Below are positions 56,030 through 64,000 of a DNA stretch of 64,000 bases, piece after piece (position 1 is the first letter of the stretch; each line of letters opens with the position of its first letter). Source of the stretch: Candidatus Shapirobacteria bacterium UBA2283 (GTDB lineage: Bacteria; Patescibacteriota; Microgenomatia; UBA12405). The notes below the pieces were generated by a model. The model saw nothing but the letters and a program-made list of their open reading frames with translations. It was not told where the DNA came from and ran no database searches. A program made the translations under genes and the position numbers. The stretch spans positions 1 through 64,000 of the forward strand of contig DDWP01000020.1 in assembly GCA_002345725.1 (NCBI GenBank). Reading direction: 5' to 3'.

Positions 56030-57367
56030 TTATTTTAAACGAGAAATTGTATAAGTGGTAGGGAACTCTAAGAAAACAACCGGTGATTCTTCTAGTAAGA
56101 ACCTTTGGAAATCATAATATATATTTTTTCGTTCTTGTTGATCAAATGATAATCTACCATCTTCAAGTAACTTATCTATTCTGGAGTTGTCGAAGTGGGT
56201 TATGTTGGTATTTTTTTGAGTTGAATGCCAGAAAATGTATTGGTCAGGGTCGACTGGTATCTGTCCAAATGCAAGTATCGTTTGATAATCTAGAAGGTTG
56301 GCTTGTTGATGTCGAAGCGTAATTTTGACGGAGATGTTGAATGTTTCTGACCAGCTTTTTTTTATTTCTTCTGCCATCCCCATTAATTGTCTGTCGGCAA
56401 CCATTAACTCTAGTTGTTCGATTTCGTTTTTTTCAAACAACTCTTTTGCTCGAGTGACGTTAAATCTGTATTCTTTTACTTGGGGATTATATGCCCAAGA
56501 GTTGGGTGATATTGGACTTAGACACCTGGTGTTTTTGTCGGTAGTTTTAGGAGTGGCGTAAGCGATGGCTTGTCGTAGCTGCTTATTGTCTATCTTATCT
56601 GTATTTATAAATAAAGCAATGTATTGGTCGGTTGGGATCGAAGATGATAACTTGGTGTTTGGCCATTTTGAGAGTTCCTCGTTTAGTTGGTCGGTAGAAA
56701 TCTGGTGCACTTCACCTAACTTAAAGGCATTAATTAAATCGGTAGAATTGTTATAAAAATAATAAGTTAATCGGTCTTCCTTGGTGTCGATCGGTACGAG
56801 ACTCAGAATTTTAATGTACCCATCTCGGTAGCTAATTTTGTCTACTTTGTATGACCCGAGACCGACATTTGTTTTTTTAAAAAATATGGGTTCATTAAGT
56901 TTTGATAGTAAGGGTGAAAAAACTTCAGGTGCTTTTATTTCTAATTGATGGGGGGAGATGGCTTTAGAGGTAGTCCCGGGGATATTGATCTCTATATCGT
57001 CTGCCTCCAGTTCTTTCTGATTGTGCCACAATATTCCTTTCTTAAGAGTGAACAAATAAGTCTTGTTATCATCTTTCATTTCTAGACTATCAACAATGGG
57101 AGAGATACTAGATCTTTCGTTTTCAGAGGTAATAGACAGGCCATAGCTAATTTTGTGGCTAATGTCTTCAGGTAGTGTTTGAATGGTATAAAGACCTTCA
57201 ATGCCAATTTTTTGTGTCCTTGGTTGAATTATTGAGTAAATTTCGGACAGATTTTGTCTTTGGGTAAATATAATCGACCCAAATAGAATTCCACCAATAA
57301 TGGCAAAGGCGTAGCTTTTTAGATAGTGAAAACTGTATTCGAGAAAGAAACGAATTTTCTTGGGCAA
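56030..57367 (-). CDS. Family 5 extracellular solute-binding protein (SBP_bac_5), membrane-anchored
   Basis: 445 residues. N-terminal transmembrane anchor (YAFAIIGGILFGSIIFTQ) instead of a lipobox. Domain: IQTLPEDISHKISYGLSI, KTYLFTLKKGILWHNQKELEADDIE (typical of oligopeptide-binding proteins), KVDKISYRDGYIKILSL, YIALFINTDKIDNKQLRQAIAYA, RAKELFEKNEIEQLELMVAD and VDPDQYIFWHSTQ. Peptide-binding family; no ABC permease genes are next to it. First-strand neighbours are SecG and a membrane protein, 10 bases from secG. Confidence 0.82.
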   Translation of the reverse strand: MPKKIRFFLEYSFHYLKSYAFAIIGGILFGSIIFTQRQNLSEIYSIIQPRTQKIGIEGLYTIQTLPEDISHKISYGLSITSENERSSISPIVDSLEMKDDNKTYLFTLKKGILWHNQKELEADDIEINIPGTTSKAISPHQLEIKAPEVFSPLLSKLNEPIFFKKTNVGLGSYKVDKISYRDGYIKILSLVPIDTKEDRLTYYFYNNSTDLINAFKLGEVHQISTDQLNEELSKWPNTKLSSSIPTDQYIALFINTDKIDNKQLRQAIAYATPKTTDKNTRCLSPISPNSWAYNPQVKEYRFNVTRAKELFEKNEIEQLELMVADRQLMGMAEEIKKSWSETFNISVKITLRHQQANLLDYQTILAFGQIPVDPDQYIFWHSTQKNTNITHFDNSRIDKLLEDGRLSFDQQERKNIYYDFQRFLLEESPVVFLEFPTTYTISRLK

Positions 57368-57377
57368 GATGGTAGTT

Positions 57378-57587
57378 TTAAATAGTAGTTTGAATTATTG
57401 ATGAGACTAGGAACAATATTAAGATAATTATAGTTATGTAAAACATAATTTTTTCCCAACCTCTTTTTTGAAAAGAGACGGAAGACATAATGTTTCCCCT
57501 GGAGTTGTCGTCACTAGCTTGTAAGAATATTAAAACACTTAAGCTGACAGAGAGTATGATTTGGAAAATGGTGAGAGCTGTTTTCAT
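57378..57587 (-). CDS. secG: Preprotein translocase subunit SecG
   Basis: 69 residues with two helices (TIFQIILSVSLSVLIFLQAS and IMFYITIIILILFLVSSIIQ) joined by the Gly/Ser-rich loop NSRGNIMSSVSFQKRGWEKI, the SecG layout. SecG assists SecYE in export. Overlaps the membrane protein gene upstream by 4 bases, indicating translational coupling. Confidence 0.8.
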   Translation of the reverse strand: MKTALTIFQIILSVSLSVLIFLQASDDNSRGNIMSSVSFQKRGWEKIMFYITIIILILFLVSSIIQTTI

Positions 57588-58003
57588 TTTTTTTCTTTTT
57601 TAGGTTTAATAATTGATTGAAAAAAGTATAGTAGGAAATTGGTAGAAGCGGAACTGATTACATACGTCCAGAATCCATAGAAACTAAGTTCTGGTATTGA
57701 AAACCCTTGCCAACTGGTGGCTGGTAAGTGGATATTTTTGACAACAAAATCTGATAATAGAAAAACAGATAAATAGAATCCGACAGTATTAATAACTATC
57801 CTGAAAAAACCGAGGGTTAAGATGTTAATCGGAATTAGGAGGAGTTTGATAATGGGTTTAAGTAGGAGTTCAAACAGGGTTAGTACAAAAGCAACTTTAA
57901 CAATAGTCCAGACACCATTTTCAAAAGTTAAATTTTGCCAAAATTGGTTTTGGAGAGATAAGGCAAATGATATTAATAAGATAAATTTAAGAATTTTTTT
58001 CAT
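57584..58003 (-). CDS. Four-helix membrane protein (phage holin 4_2/PF04020-like)
   Basis: 139 residues from ATG 58003, which overlaps the stop of the transglutaminase gene (ATGA). Four hydrophobic helices, including LLKPIIKLLLIPINILTLGFFRIVINTVGFYLSVFLL, the signature region of PF04020 (P-x-N-I-LTLG-F). These proteins are chromosomal membrane proteins of unknown function despite the holin name. An extension to 58045 lies inside the upstream gene. Confidence 0.72.
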   Translation of the reverse strand: MKKILKFILLISFALSLQNQFWQNLTFENGVWTIVKVAFVLTLFELLLKPIIKLLLIPINILTLGFFRIVINTVGFYLSVFLLSDFVVKNIHLPATSWQGFSIPELSFYGFWTYVISSASTNFLLYFFQSIIKPKKEKK

Positions 58004-59730
58004 GTTTTTTTGATATTTACTGTTAGTATTATACCGCTTATGCAAAGTAAGAGTATGGTTGTGCCGACAAAAATACTCAGATTAAGATAATGATTTTTGT
58101 TTTCCAGGGTGAACTCCGTGTAAGGAACGGAACCTTCTGAAGTAAGATAGATTTTTTTTGAAGACGGTAGAATTGACTGTAAGAATGATTGCTTGGGTAT
58201 TTCTGTTTCAGTTGAACCGAAGGGTGGTAGCTGGATAACTGGTGACTGCCAACTGTTATCTTTGAGTTTTAGGGTGAAGTTATCGAGGCTGGTGGAATTT
58301 TGGTTATAAATATTTAAGGTCTGACCGTTTAATTTTATTTTAGGAGGTACAATTTCAGATGTTAGATTTTTTGTGGCAAAATCTATAAAAACGGATTTGT
58401 TTGAATTACCATTTTTGTATGAGCCTGGTGGTGGTGGCAATTGGCTGTTTAAACCATGGATGACAAAGGTGACGTGGTTTAAGTCAAGCTCATTAAAGTA
58501 ATCAATACCATTGGTAGTTTTTTCCCAAGTTGGGTCAATTGGTATCCATTGTTGAGTTTTGTTGTCGTAGTATTCTGGCCATGCATGCAAAACGTCAGAG
58601 TTTTGGTTAATAGGTTTTATTTTTAAGTCGTTGCTGTAGGCAAAACCCTCGATTTCTCGAGCAGGTATACCTTTGTTTCTGGCTAGTGTTATAAAAAGAT
58701 CTGTGAACTCGGTACAGAGTGAGCTCGATGGATTGTCTAGTGCACCAAGGGCGCCAACTCTCTTGGCATAGTTAATCCTGTTGTAGTCGTACTCTAAGTG
58801 ATTTATGACGTAATTGTGAATGTCTTTGGGTCCAGACAAGCTTTGGCTGATAGAAGTTATCTTGGGGTGGTTCACGGGCCAGTAGGTTTGGTCAATTAAA
58901 TATTCGGCAGGGTTTATGGAGTGCTGTCTTTTTATCGGTAAGTGAGTTTTTACCTGACCAGTGGCGGTAACGTCAATTTTTTCACCTGGGCTTAGGTTAT
59001 AAGTGGCCAGCCAATTACCGTCCCCGTCGATAATGACGTTTTGTGGTGCTGGCTCGATATTTCTATAAGTGACACTTTGGTTGTCTGTATTTGGTGGTAT
59101 AGGAATTTGTCGAATAATTACCTTTGAGGTGTCGTTACCTAAATGGTAGTGTAGCTTGAAATCGAATAGTTGATGATCACCAAAAATTAAAAGTATTTTT
59201 TTTTCAAGTTGAGTTTGGTCAAATTTTATTTGAGTAGACTGGTTAAGTTGGTGTGTGCTATTGACTGGTGTTGAAGAAAAAGACAGATTGCCGAAATAAG
59301 AAGGTACCTCAACTGTTACTTGGATGATACTGTCGTTAAATGAATGTTTGTAAACTGGGAGCTGGACTTCCCAAGTATTACCCTTTTTCTTGGCAAATTC
59401 TGAAATGGTATATGTAAGGAAAAACTGGTTTGTCTGGTCTTTACCTATTATGGGTTTGTCAAACTTAACTAAAATTTTACTTAGGTTTTCTGCAGAAGAA
59501 GTAAGTTGTCCGCCAGCGATATTGTCTATCTTTGATCCGGATATGCTGAATTCATATTCTTTGGCGTATATTTGCGAAATGTTGTTTGTTAGATTGATTT
59601 CTTGTTTAACGCTGGCATTTCCACTTTGGTCAACAAGATAATGAACTTTTTGATTAACTCTAAATTCTTCGAGTGCTCTTGCGGGAGAGATAAAGAGAAG
59701 GAATAAAGTTAAGAAAAAGAAAATAAACAT
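58000..59730 (-). CDS. Transglutaminase-like cysteine protein, membrane-anchored
   Basis: 576 residues. Signal peptide or anchor (MFIFFFLTLFLLFISPARA), a beta-rich N-terminal half (VHYLVDQSGNASVKQEINLTN...), then a transglutaminase-like core with Cys in SSSLCTEFTDLFITLARNKGIPAREIEGFAY, His in DVLHAWPEYYD and Asp in WIPIDPTWEKT; a C-terminal transmembrane helix (LSIFVGTTILLLCISGIILT). Such proteins are thought to act on surface proteins, as peptidases or cross-linkers. Heads the four-gene operon and is divergent from lexA. Confidence 0.82.
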   Translation of the reverse strand: MFIFFFLTLFLLFISPARALEEFRVNQKVHYLVDQSGNASVKQEINLTNNISQIYAKEYEFSISGSKIDNIAGGQLTSSAENLSKILVKFDKPIIGKDQTNQFFLTYTISEFAKKKGNTWEVQLPVYKHSFNDSIIQVTVEVPSYFGNLSFSSTPVNSTHQLNQSTQIKFDQTQLEKKILLIFGDHQLFDFKLHYHLGNDTSKVIIRQIPIPPNTDNQSVTYRNIEPAPQNVIIDGDGNWLATYNLSPGEKIDVTATGQVKTHLPIKRQHSINPAEYLIDQTYWPVNHPKITSISQSLSGPKDIHNYVINHLEYDYNRINYAKRVGALGALDNPSSSLCTEFTDLFITLARNKGIPAREIEGFAYSNDLKIKPINQNSDVLHAWPEYYDNKTQQWIPIDPTWEKTTNGIDYFNELDLNHVTFVIHGLNSQLPPPPGSYKNGNSNKSVFIDFATKNLTSEIVPPKIKLNGQTLNIYNQNSTSLDNFTLKLKDNSWQSPVIQLPPFGSTETEIPKQSFLQSILPSSKKIYLTSEGSVPYTEFTLENKNHYLNLSIFVGTTILLLCISGIILTVNIKKT

Positions 59731-59782
59731 GATAGTACTACTATATCAAATAGACAAATATCTTGACTTCGGGTATTGTTCG

Positions 59783-59803
59783 TGTCATGCTACTAACATG
59801 ACA
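59783..59803. promoter_or_regulatory. Inverted repeat over the lexA start, candidate LexA site
   Basis: TGTCATG-N7-CATGACA is a perfect 7-bp inverted repeat with a 7-base spacer; its right arm covers the lexA ATG (59798). A TTGACT lies at 59763. Position suggests autorepression. It is unlike the E. coli or Bacillus SOS boxes. Confidence 0.5.
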
Positions 59804-60418
59804 GCAACTTTATATAAACGACAAAAGCAGATACTTGAATATATTAATAATAATATTGATAAATTTGGATGTGCTCCGACATTAACTGAGATTGCTTCTC
59901 ATTTGGGATTGTCGTCTCTGGCAACTGTGCATGAACACTTGGGGGTATTGGAGAAAAAAGGTTTGATAAGACGTTATCGAGGTGCAGTGAGGGGTATCGA
60001 AGTGTTGGGGCAGAAAATAAAAAGTAAGGTGTCTCAACTTGTAGAGTTGCCGGTATTAGGTTTTATTGCTTGCGGAGCTCCTTTGGAGCCATATACTGAT
60101 CCAAATGCAACTTTGGCGGTTAATTCTAGTTTTGTTAAAGAGGGTGATGATTCTTATGTTCTACAAGCAAAGGGTGATTCGATGATGGACGACGGTATTT
60201 TGAGCGGTGACTATCTAGTTATTAAAAAACAAAAAAGTGCTAATAATGGAGATATCGTGGTAGCAGTGTTGTCAAATGGGTTTGCTACTTTAAAGAGATT
60301 TTATCGAGAAGCAGATAGAGTCAGGTTGCAGCCAGCCAATTCAACGATGTCCCCTATTTATGTTAAAAACGTAGAGATACAGGGTAAGGTTGTGGCGGTT
60401 ATTAGACAATTTAATTAA
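59798..60418 (+). CDS. lexA: LexA repressor
   Basis: 206 residues from ATG 59798. N-terminal winged helix (YKRQKQILEYINNNIDKFGCAPTLTEIASHLGLSSLATVHEHLGVLEKKGLI), cleavage site Cys92-Gly93 in FIACGAP (most LexA have Ala-Gly; Cys-Gly is known in UmuD and some relatives), catalytic Ser128 in KGDSMMDDGI and Lys166 in FATLKRF. All parts needed for RecA-stimulated self-cleavage are present. It is the likely link between DNA damage and cell response and perhaps prophage induction. Confidence 0.92.
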   Translation: MTATLYKRQKQILEYINNNIDKFGCAPTLTEIASHLGLSSLATVHEHLGVLEKKGLIRRYRGAVRGIEVLGQKIKSKVSQLVELPVLGFIACGAPLEPYTDPNATLAVNSSFVKEGDDSYVLQAKGDSMMDDGILSGDYLVIKKQKSANNGDIVVAVLSNGFATLKRFYREADRVRLQPANSTMSPIYVKNVEIQGKVVAVIRQFN

Positions 60419-60426
60419 AAACTAGA

Positions 60427-61056
60427 ATGTTGTATATAATTGCGACACCTATTGGAAATTTGAAAGATATTACTTTGAGGGCAGTGGAAACATTGGAGCA
60501 GATTGATGTGTTGTTGTGTGAGGACACTAGAAAGACTGGTTTGTTGTTGCAGAATTTGAAGATTGGTAACAAGCCAAAGTTATTGTCTTTTTATGATGAG
60601 GTTGAACAACAAAAAATACCTCAGATTATAGAAATGTTAAAAGAAGGGTTGGAAATTGGGCTGGTGACAGATGCAGGTACCCCTTTGATTTCAGATCCTG
60701 GATGGCTTCTAGTCAAAAAGTGCCAAGAACTAGGTTTAAGTTACACGGCTTTGCCTGGAGCTTGTGCTGTGGTTAATGCTGCTGTTTTGTCTGGGTTACC
60801 AATACAGAGGTTCTGTTTTCTTGGCTTTATGCCAAAGAAAGAAGGTGATATTAGAAAAGTCTTGGAAAAATACAAAGGTTTTGATGGTGCAAAAATAATT
60901 TACGAATCCCCTCTTCGAACTGAGAAAACTGTCAAAATAGTACAAGAAATGGGTGGAGAAGTTCGAATAATTCGAGAAATGACAAAAAAATTTGAAGAGG
61001 TAAAGACGAATCTTGATGGTGATACTAGAGGTGAGGTGGTGATTGTTTTTACTTAG
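60427..61056 (+). CDS. rsmI: 16S rRNA (cytidine-1402-2'-O)-methyltransferase RsmI
   Basis: 209 residues, SpoU-unrelated tetrapyrrole-methylase fold: IIATPIGNLKDITLRAVETL, VLLCEDTRKTGLLL, GLVTDAGTPLISDPGWLLV, LPGACAVVNAAVLSGLP, FCFLGFMPKK, IIYESPLRTEKTV, VRIIREMTKKFEEV. It lacks the C-terminal region of the 286-residue E. coli enzyme, which is common in reduced genomes. 8 bases after lexA; its 3' end overlaps the convergent ppsA by 8 bases. Confidence 0.92.
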   Translation: MLYIIATPIGNLKDITLRAVETLEQIDVLLCEDTRKTGLLLQNLKIGNKPKLLSFYDEVEQQKIPQIIEMLKEGLEIGLVTDAGTPLISDPGWLLVKKCQELGLSYTALPGACAVVNAAVLSGLPIQRFCFLGFMPKKEGDIRKVLEKYKGFDGAKIIYESPLRTEKTVKIVQEMGGEVRIIREMTKKFEEVKTNLDGDTRGEVVIVFT

Positions 61057-63319
61057 ATACCTTCCTTTTTTCTGCCCAGGAGACAACTTCCCGAGTTCGA
61101 TCGATAGCATCGGGACTAACAGATATACTGGTGACTCCCCAACGAACAAGTTTTTCGACAAGGTCAGGATGATTGCTGGGTGCTTGTCCGCAAATTGAAG
61201 AAGTTATTCCACGCTTTTTTGCCTTAGTAACGGCTCTTTTAAGACTCCAAAGTACTGCTGGATCCATTTCGTTGAAATCTTTAGCTACTTCACCATTGTC
61301 ACGATCTAGGCCAAGCGTGAGCATGGTTAAGTCGTTGCTGCCGATACTGATACCATCAATTCCGACATCAATGAATTTATCGAGCAGGATAACGTTGCTG
61401 GGAATCTCGACCATCATAAATAATTTGAAGGTAGGTGATCGGAGTAGCCCATGGTCAGTGATGATTTGTTTCACCCGGGCCATTTCTTGCGGTGTTCTGA
61501 CAAAAGGAATCATTAACCAGAGGTTTTTTAAATTAAATTTGTTACGAACCATTTTGATAGCCTCAAGTTCCATACTAAAAACATCTGGAGAGTTGATATA
61601 ACGTGTAGCACCGCGAAAACCTAGAAGTGGATTTGGTTCTTCAGGCTCATAGAGTTTGCCCCATTTCAGAAAGCGATACTCGTTTGTTTTGAAGTCAGTG
61701 GCCCGGTAAATTACTGGACGGGGGTTGAAGTTTTTACAAAACTGAGATAGTCCGAGTGCTAGTTTTTCTATATATTCTTTTTGTTTACCGTCAGCAATCA
61801 TTTTTTTTGGGTGGATGCCGATATTAGCAATCATAAATTCGGCTCGGAGGAGACCGACACCGTCGACATGACGCTTACTGACGGTCTTTGCTAGTTCTGG
61901 CTCGCCAAGGTTGACATATATTTTAGTAGCAGTCTTGGTTGGAGTTTTAGAGCCGTGGTGTTTTGGAACGTTAGTGGAAGGGAGGCTTGACATAACGTTT
62001 CCGTGCCAGATTTCTCCGGTAGTACCATTTATGGTGACGACTTCTCCTTCTTTAAAATTCTTGGTGGCAGTCTTAGCCCCAACAACACAAGGAACACCTA
62101 ATTCGCGACTAACGATAGCAGCATGGGAGGTCTGTCCGCCTTTATCGGTGATTATGCCATTAACACGTTTCATAGCAGGGACAAAGTCTGGTGATGTCAT
62201 TGAAGTGACAAGGATGTGTCCTTTTTTAACTTTGTTAATTTCTTTGGGGGATTTAATGAGAACAGCTATACCTGTGGCTGTACCTGGACTGGCGGGCTCT
62301 CCTTTAAGGTCTGCCTCTTTGCTGATGTCTACTTGTTTGTCAATTGTTTTTTGATTGCTGGTGATGGTGGTGATTGGTCGGGTCTGGACAATATAAAGTT
62401 GATCTTTGTAAATAGCAAATTCTATGTCTTGTGGTTTGCCGTAATGATTGTGGAGTTTTTGACCTATTTTGGCAATTTTTTTGGCCATTTCGTCACTAAT
62501 CTTAGCTTTTTTTTGCTTGGATTTAGGGACTGAAACCTCTCTTGTTTCTTGGTTTGATTTTACTAATTGAACATCTTGAGTTACGTGATTTTTAGAGATG
62601 ATGCTCCAATTGCTTTTATCGAGAATTATCTGGTCAGGGGTCACTTGGCCTTGGACAATATATTCCCCGAGCCCCCAAATTGTCTCGACAATTATTTCAT
62701 TTTTGTTGTTGTTTACTGGATTGACTGTAAACATTATTCCGGATACTTCGCTTTGAATTTGTTTTTGAACTGGGACGGCTACGCCAACTTTAAAATGGTT
62801 GTATCTTTTCTTAACTCGATAAAATATTGAACGAGGGGTAAATAGGCTGGCCCAACAATCTCTAACTCTTTGAACAACGTTTGCTTCACCGATGACGTTA
62901 AGAAAGGTTTCTTGTTGTCCAGCAAAGGAGGCATCGGCGGAATCTTCGGCAGTAGCAGATGAACGGACAGCTACTGGCATGTCTTGTAAACTGGCAAAAC
63001 CAGAGAGTTTTTTATAGCCTTTCATAATATCGATGGCAATATCGTTGGGCATTGGGCTAGTTTTAATAAGTTGTTTTATTTTGCGTGAAGCGGCAAGTAG
63101 TTGATCTGGCTGATCAACGTCGGTGGTTTCGAGTATGTCACTGATTTTTGGTTTTAGATTGTTTTCTTTGACGAAACGAAAATACGAGTTAGAAGTAACC
63201 ACAAAGCCGTTGGGTACCGGAATACCCAGATTGTACATTTCTCCTAGATTTGCTCCTTTCCCCCCGACGAGAGGAACATCTTCAAAACTAATTTCTTTGA
63301 ACCATAAGATGTTTGTCAT
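61049..63319 (-). CDS. ppsA: Phosphoenolpyruvate synthase
   Basis: 756 residues. ATP-grasp domain (N-terminus VPLVGGKGANLGEMYNLGIPVPNGFVVT, AVRSSATAEDSADASFAGQQETFLNV), swivelling phosphohistidine domain (GIITDKGGQTSHAAIVSRELGVPCVVGA, with the phospho-His in TSHAA), and C-terminal PEP-binding barrel (ISIGSNDLTMLTLGLDRDNGEV, SICGQAPSNHPDLVEKLV with the catalytic Cys). It makes PEP from pyruvate and ATP. Overlaps the cupin gene by 4 bases. Confidence 0.95.
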   Translation of the reverse strand: MTNILWFKEISFEDVPLVGGKGANLGEMYNLGIPVPNGFVVTSNSYFRFVKENNLKPKISDILETTDVDQPDQLLAASRKIKQLIKTSPMPNDIAIDIMKGYKKLSGFASLQDMPVAVRSSATAEDSADASFAGQQETFLNVIGEANVVQRVRDCWASLFTPRSIFYRVKKRYNHFKVGVAVPVQKQIQSEVSGIMFTVNPVNNNKNEIIVETIWGLGEYIVQGQVTPDQIILDKSNWSIISKNHVTQDVQLVKSNQETREVSVPKSKQKKAKISDEMAKKIAKIGQKLHNHYGKPQDIEFAIYKDQLYIVQTRPITTITSNQKTIDKQVDISKEADLKGEPASPGTATGIAVLIKSPKEINKVKKGHILVTSMTSPDFVPAMKRVNGIITDKGGQTSHAAIVSRELGVPCVVGAKTATKNFKEGEVVTINGTTGEIWHGNVMSSLPSTNVPKHHGSKTPTKTATKIYVNLGEPELAKTVSKRHVDGVGLLRAEFMIANIGIHPKKMIADGKQKEYIEKLALGLSQFCKNFNPRPVIYRATDFKTNEYRFLKWGKLYEPEEPNPLLGFRGATRYINSPDVFSMELEAIKMVRNKFNLKNLWLMIPFVRTPQEMARVKQIITDHGLLRSPTFKLFMMVEIPSNVILLDKFIDVGIDGISIGSNDLTMLTLGLDRDNGEVAKDFNEMDPAVLWSLKRAVTKAKKRGITSSICGQAPSNHPDLVEKLVRWGVTSISVSPDAIDRTREVVSWAEKRKVSK

Positions 63320-63696
63320 TGTTGGTAACCTCGATTGGGTGAATTTCTAATTGATTCGGTTTCTGTGGGGCGGGAGTAGTCGTCTTCGATTCTGATAGTG
63401 TTACCCACTTCTGGAGTTGAGGCTTCGATAGTGACACAGTCAGTGATGGCTTCAAAACGATGAATGGTATTGGTGGTAATTGTATAGCCAGTGTTGGGGA
63501 TCATGTCAAAAATTGAATCTCCTATTCTGAACTTGGCTTGACCAGAGAGGAGGGTGATGGTTTCAGTTTTTTGGTCGTGGCTTTGGAGAGACCAGCGTTG
63601 ACCTGCTTTGGTAAAAGCAATCTTACTGGTATATGGCAGATTATCTTCGGTTAGTTTTATTTCAAAGCCCCAGGGCTTATTTATTTTTATAGACAC
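63316..63696 (-). CDS. Cupin-fold protein (mannose-6-phosphate isomerase type II-like)
   Basis: 126 residues. Cupin motifs: PWGFEIKLTEDN, KAGQRWSLQSHDQKTETITLLSGQAKFRIG (metal ligands His and Glu), NTGYTITTNTIHRFEAIT (second His). Resembles the C-terminal domain of sugar-phosphate isomerases and small stand-alone cupins. Substrate not known. Translationally coupled to ppsA downstream. Confidence 0.78.
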   Translation of the reverse strand: MSIKINKPWGFEIKLTEDNLPYTSKIAFTKAGQRWSLQSHDQKTETITLLSGQAKFRIGDSIFDMIPNTGYTITTNTIHRFEAITDCVTIEASTPEVGNTIRIEDDYSRPTETESIRNSPNRGYQQ

Positions 63697-63718
63697 TATA
63701 AAAATAATAGCAGATTTA

Positions 63719-64000
63719 CTACTTTACTAGTGGGGTTAGTACACGAATTAAGGCTGTTTCTCGGGGTAAGGACAGTTGTCCTGTTTTGTATTGGAACTCC
63801 AATTCAATTACTTGGAGGTAAGCCTTTTTGAGTAGATTCTGATCAAATTTGGAACTAGTTTGGATTTGTTTGCGAAAACTACCTTTAAGTAAATAAACAA
63901 ACAGATCAAATAAACCTGAAGAGACAACTTGTTCAAATAGTGGGGCAAAACTATTTAACTGATGAGGCCTAATGCTGTTGAGGCAAGCAAATAATTTGTT
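63719..64000 (-). CDS. DNA polymerase III delta subunit-like C-terminus (partial)
   Basis: The last 93 codons of a gene that starts beyond the window. The helical sequence LFACLNSIRPHQLNSFAPLFEQ, DLFVYLLKGSFRKQIQ and FDQNLLKKAYLQVIELEFQYKTGQLSLPRETALIRVL fits the collar domain of HolA (the LKKAY-x-IELEFQYKTG helix is characteristic). HolA loads the sliding clamp. The call rests on the C-terminal pattern only. Confidence 0.65.
   Translation of the reverse strand, partial: NKLFACLNSIRPHQLNSFAPLFEQVVSSGLFDLFVYLLKGSFRKQIQTSSKFDQNLLKKAYLQVIELEFQYKTGQLSLPRETALIRVLTPLVK

Noticed and set aside
57584..58003. Phage holin in the right flank
   Set aside because: The PF04020 holin name is historical; it is coupled to secG and a transglutaminase in a chromosomal operon.

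Overview
The window looks like a chromosome segment of a Candidate Phyla Radiation (Patescibacteria) bacterium, probably of the Microgenomates group, carrying an integrated phage of about 50 kb. The host assignment is inference. It rests on the AT-rich sequence, small tightly overlapping genes, and a flank made of a membrane-anchored family 5 solute-binding protein, SecG, a small four-helix membrane protein, a transglutaminase-like protein, LexA, RsmI, PEP synthase and a HolA-like C-terminus. Genes read normally with the standard code.

Left host flank (1-3346): a truncated MtaB-like methylthiotransferase, a sugar-nucleotide epimerase and a Tgt-like transglycosylase on the minus strand, then tRNA-Pro(TGG), tRNA-Leu(TAA) and, on the plus strand, tRNA-Gly(TCC).

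Prophage (about 3347-53395): a large serine recombinase lies at the left end and reads out into host tRNA-Gly. Next come an immunity region (DUF3800 protein, ImmA-like protein, XRE repressor, Cro-like protein, a candidate small RNA), a lambda-O-like replication gene with iterons inside it, two orphan DNA methyltransferases, and small and large terminase. The structural genes resume only at 30.9 kb with the portal. Between TerL and portal sits a first cargo block. Its left part (13.5-18.9 kb, plus strand) is a cell-envelope set: sigma factor, membrane anti-sigma-like protein, MltG, secreted proteins. Its right part (18.9-30.7 kb, minus strand) is a defence operon: HTH protein, HsdM, HsdS, HsdR, an OLD-type ATPase/TOPRIM nuclease and a UvrD-like helicase (Gabija-like pair), a Cas4-like nuclease and two small unknowns. 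A second cargo block (32.7-35.7 kb, minus strand) carries a hydrolase, an aldo/keto reductase-like protein, a 2-hydroxyacid dehydrogenase-like protein and a DUF5680-like protein. The phage gene to the right of each block is preceded by the same kind of conserved leader with a terminator-like hairpin. The late genes (36-52.8 kb) encode a scaffold-like protein, major capsid protein, adaptor, stabilisation-like protein, fibre, a 1541-residue polyvalent internal protein, two peptidoglycan hydrolases, a holin candidate and an XhlA-like protein. No tape measure, sheath or tail tube gene is seen, so a podovirus-like particle is likely.

Right host flank (53396-64000): a NUDIX hydrolase, six tRNAs (Leu-CAG, Phe, Gly-GCC, Val, Leu-GAG, Gln), small membrane proteins, a GIY-YIG protein, an SBP/SecG/membrane protein/transglutaminase operon, LexA, RsmI, PEP synthase, a cupin and a partial HolA-like gene.

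The most interesting points are the defence operon with a slippage-prone 12-bp repeat in hsdS, the repeated leader element at the cargo boundaries, the shared inverted promoter region around the immunity genes, and the sigma-factor-led envelope cargo. All functional statements come from reading the sequence; no database search was run.
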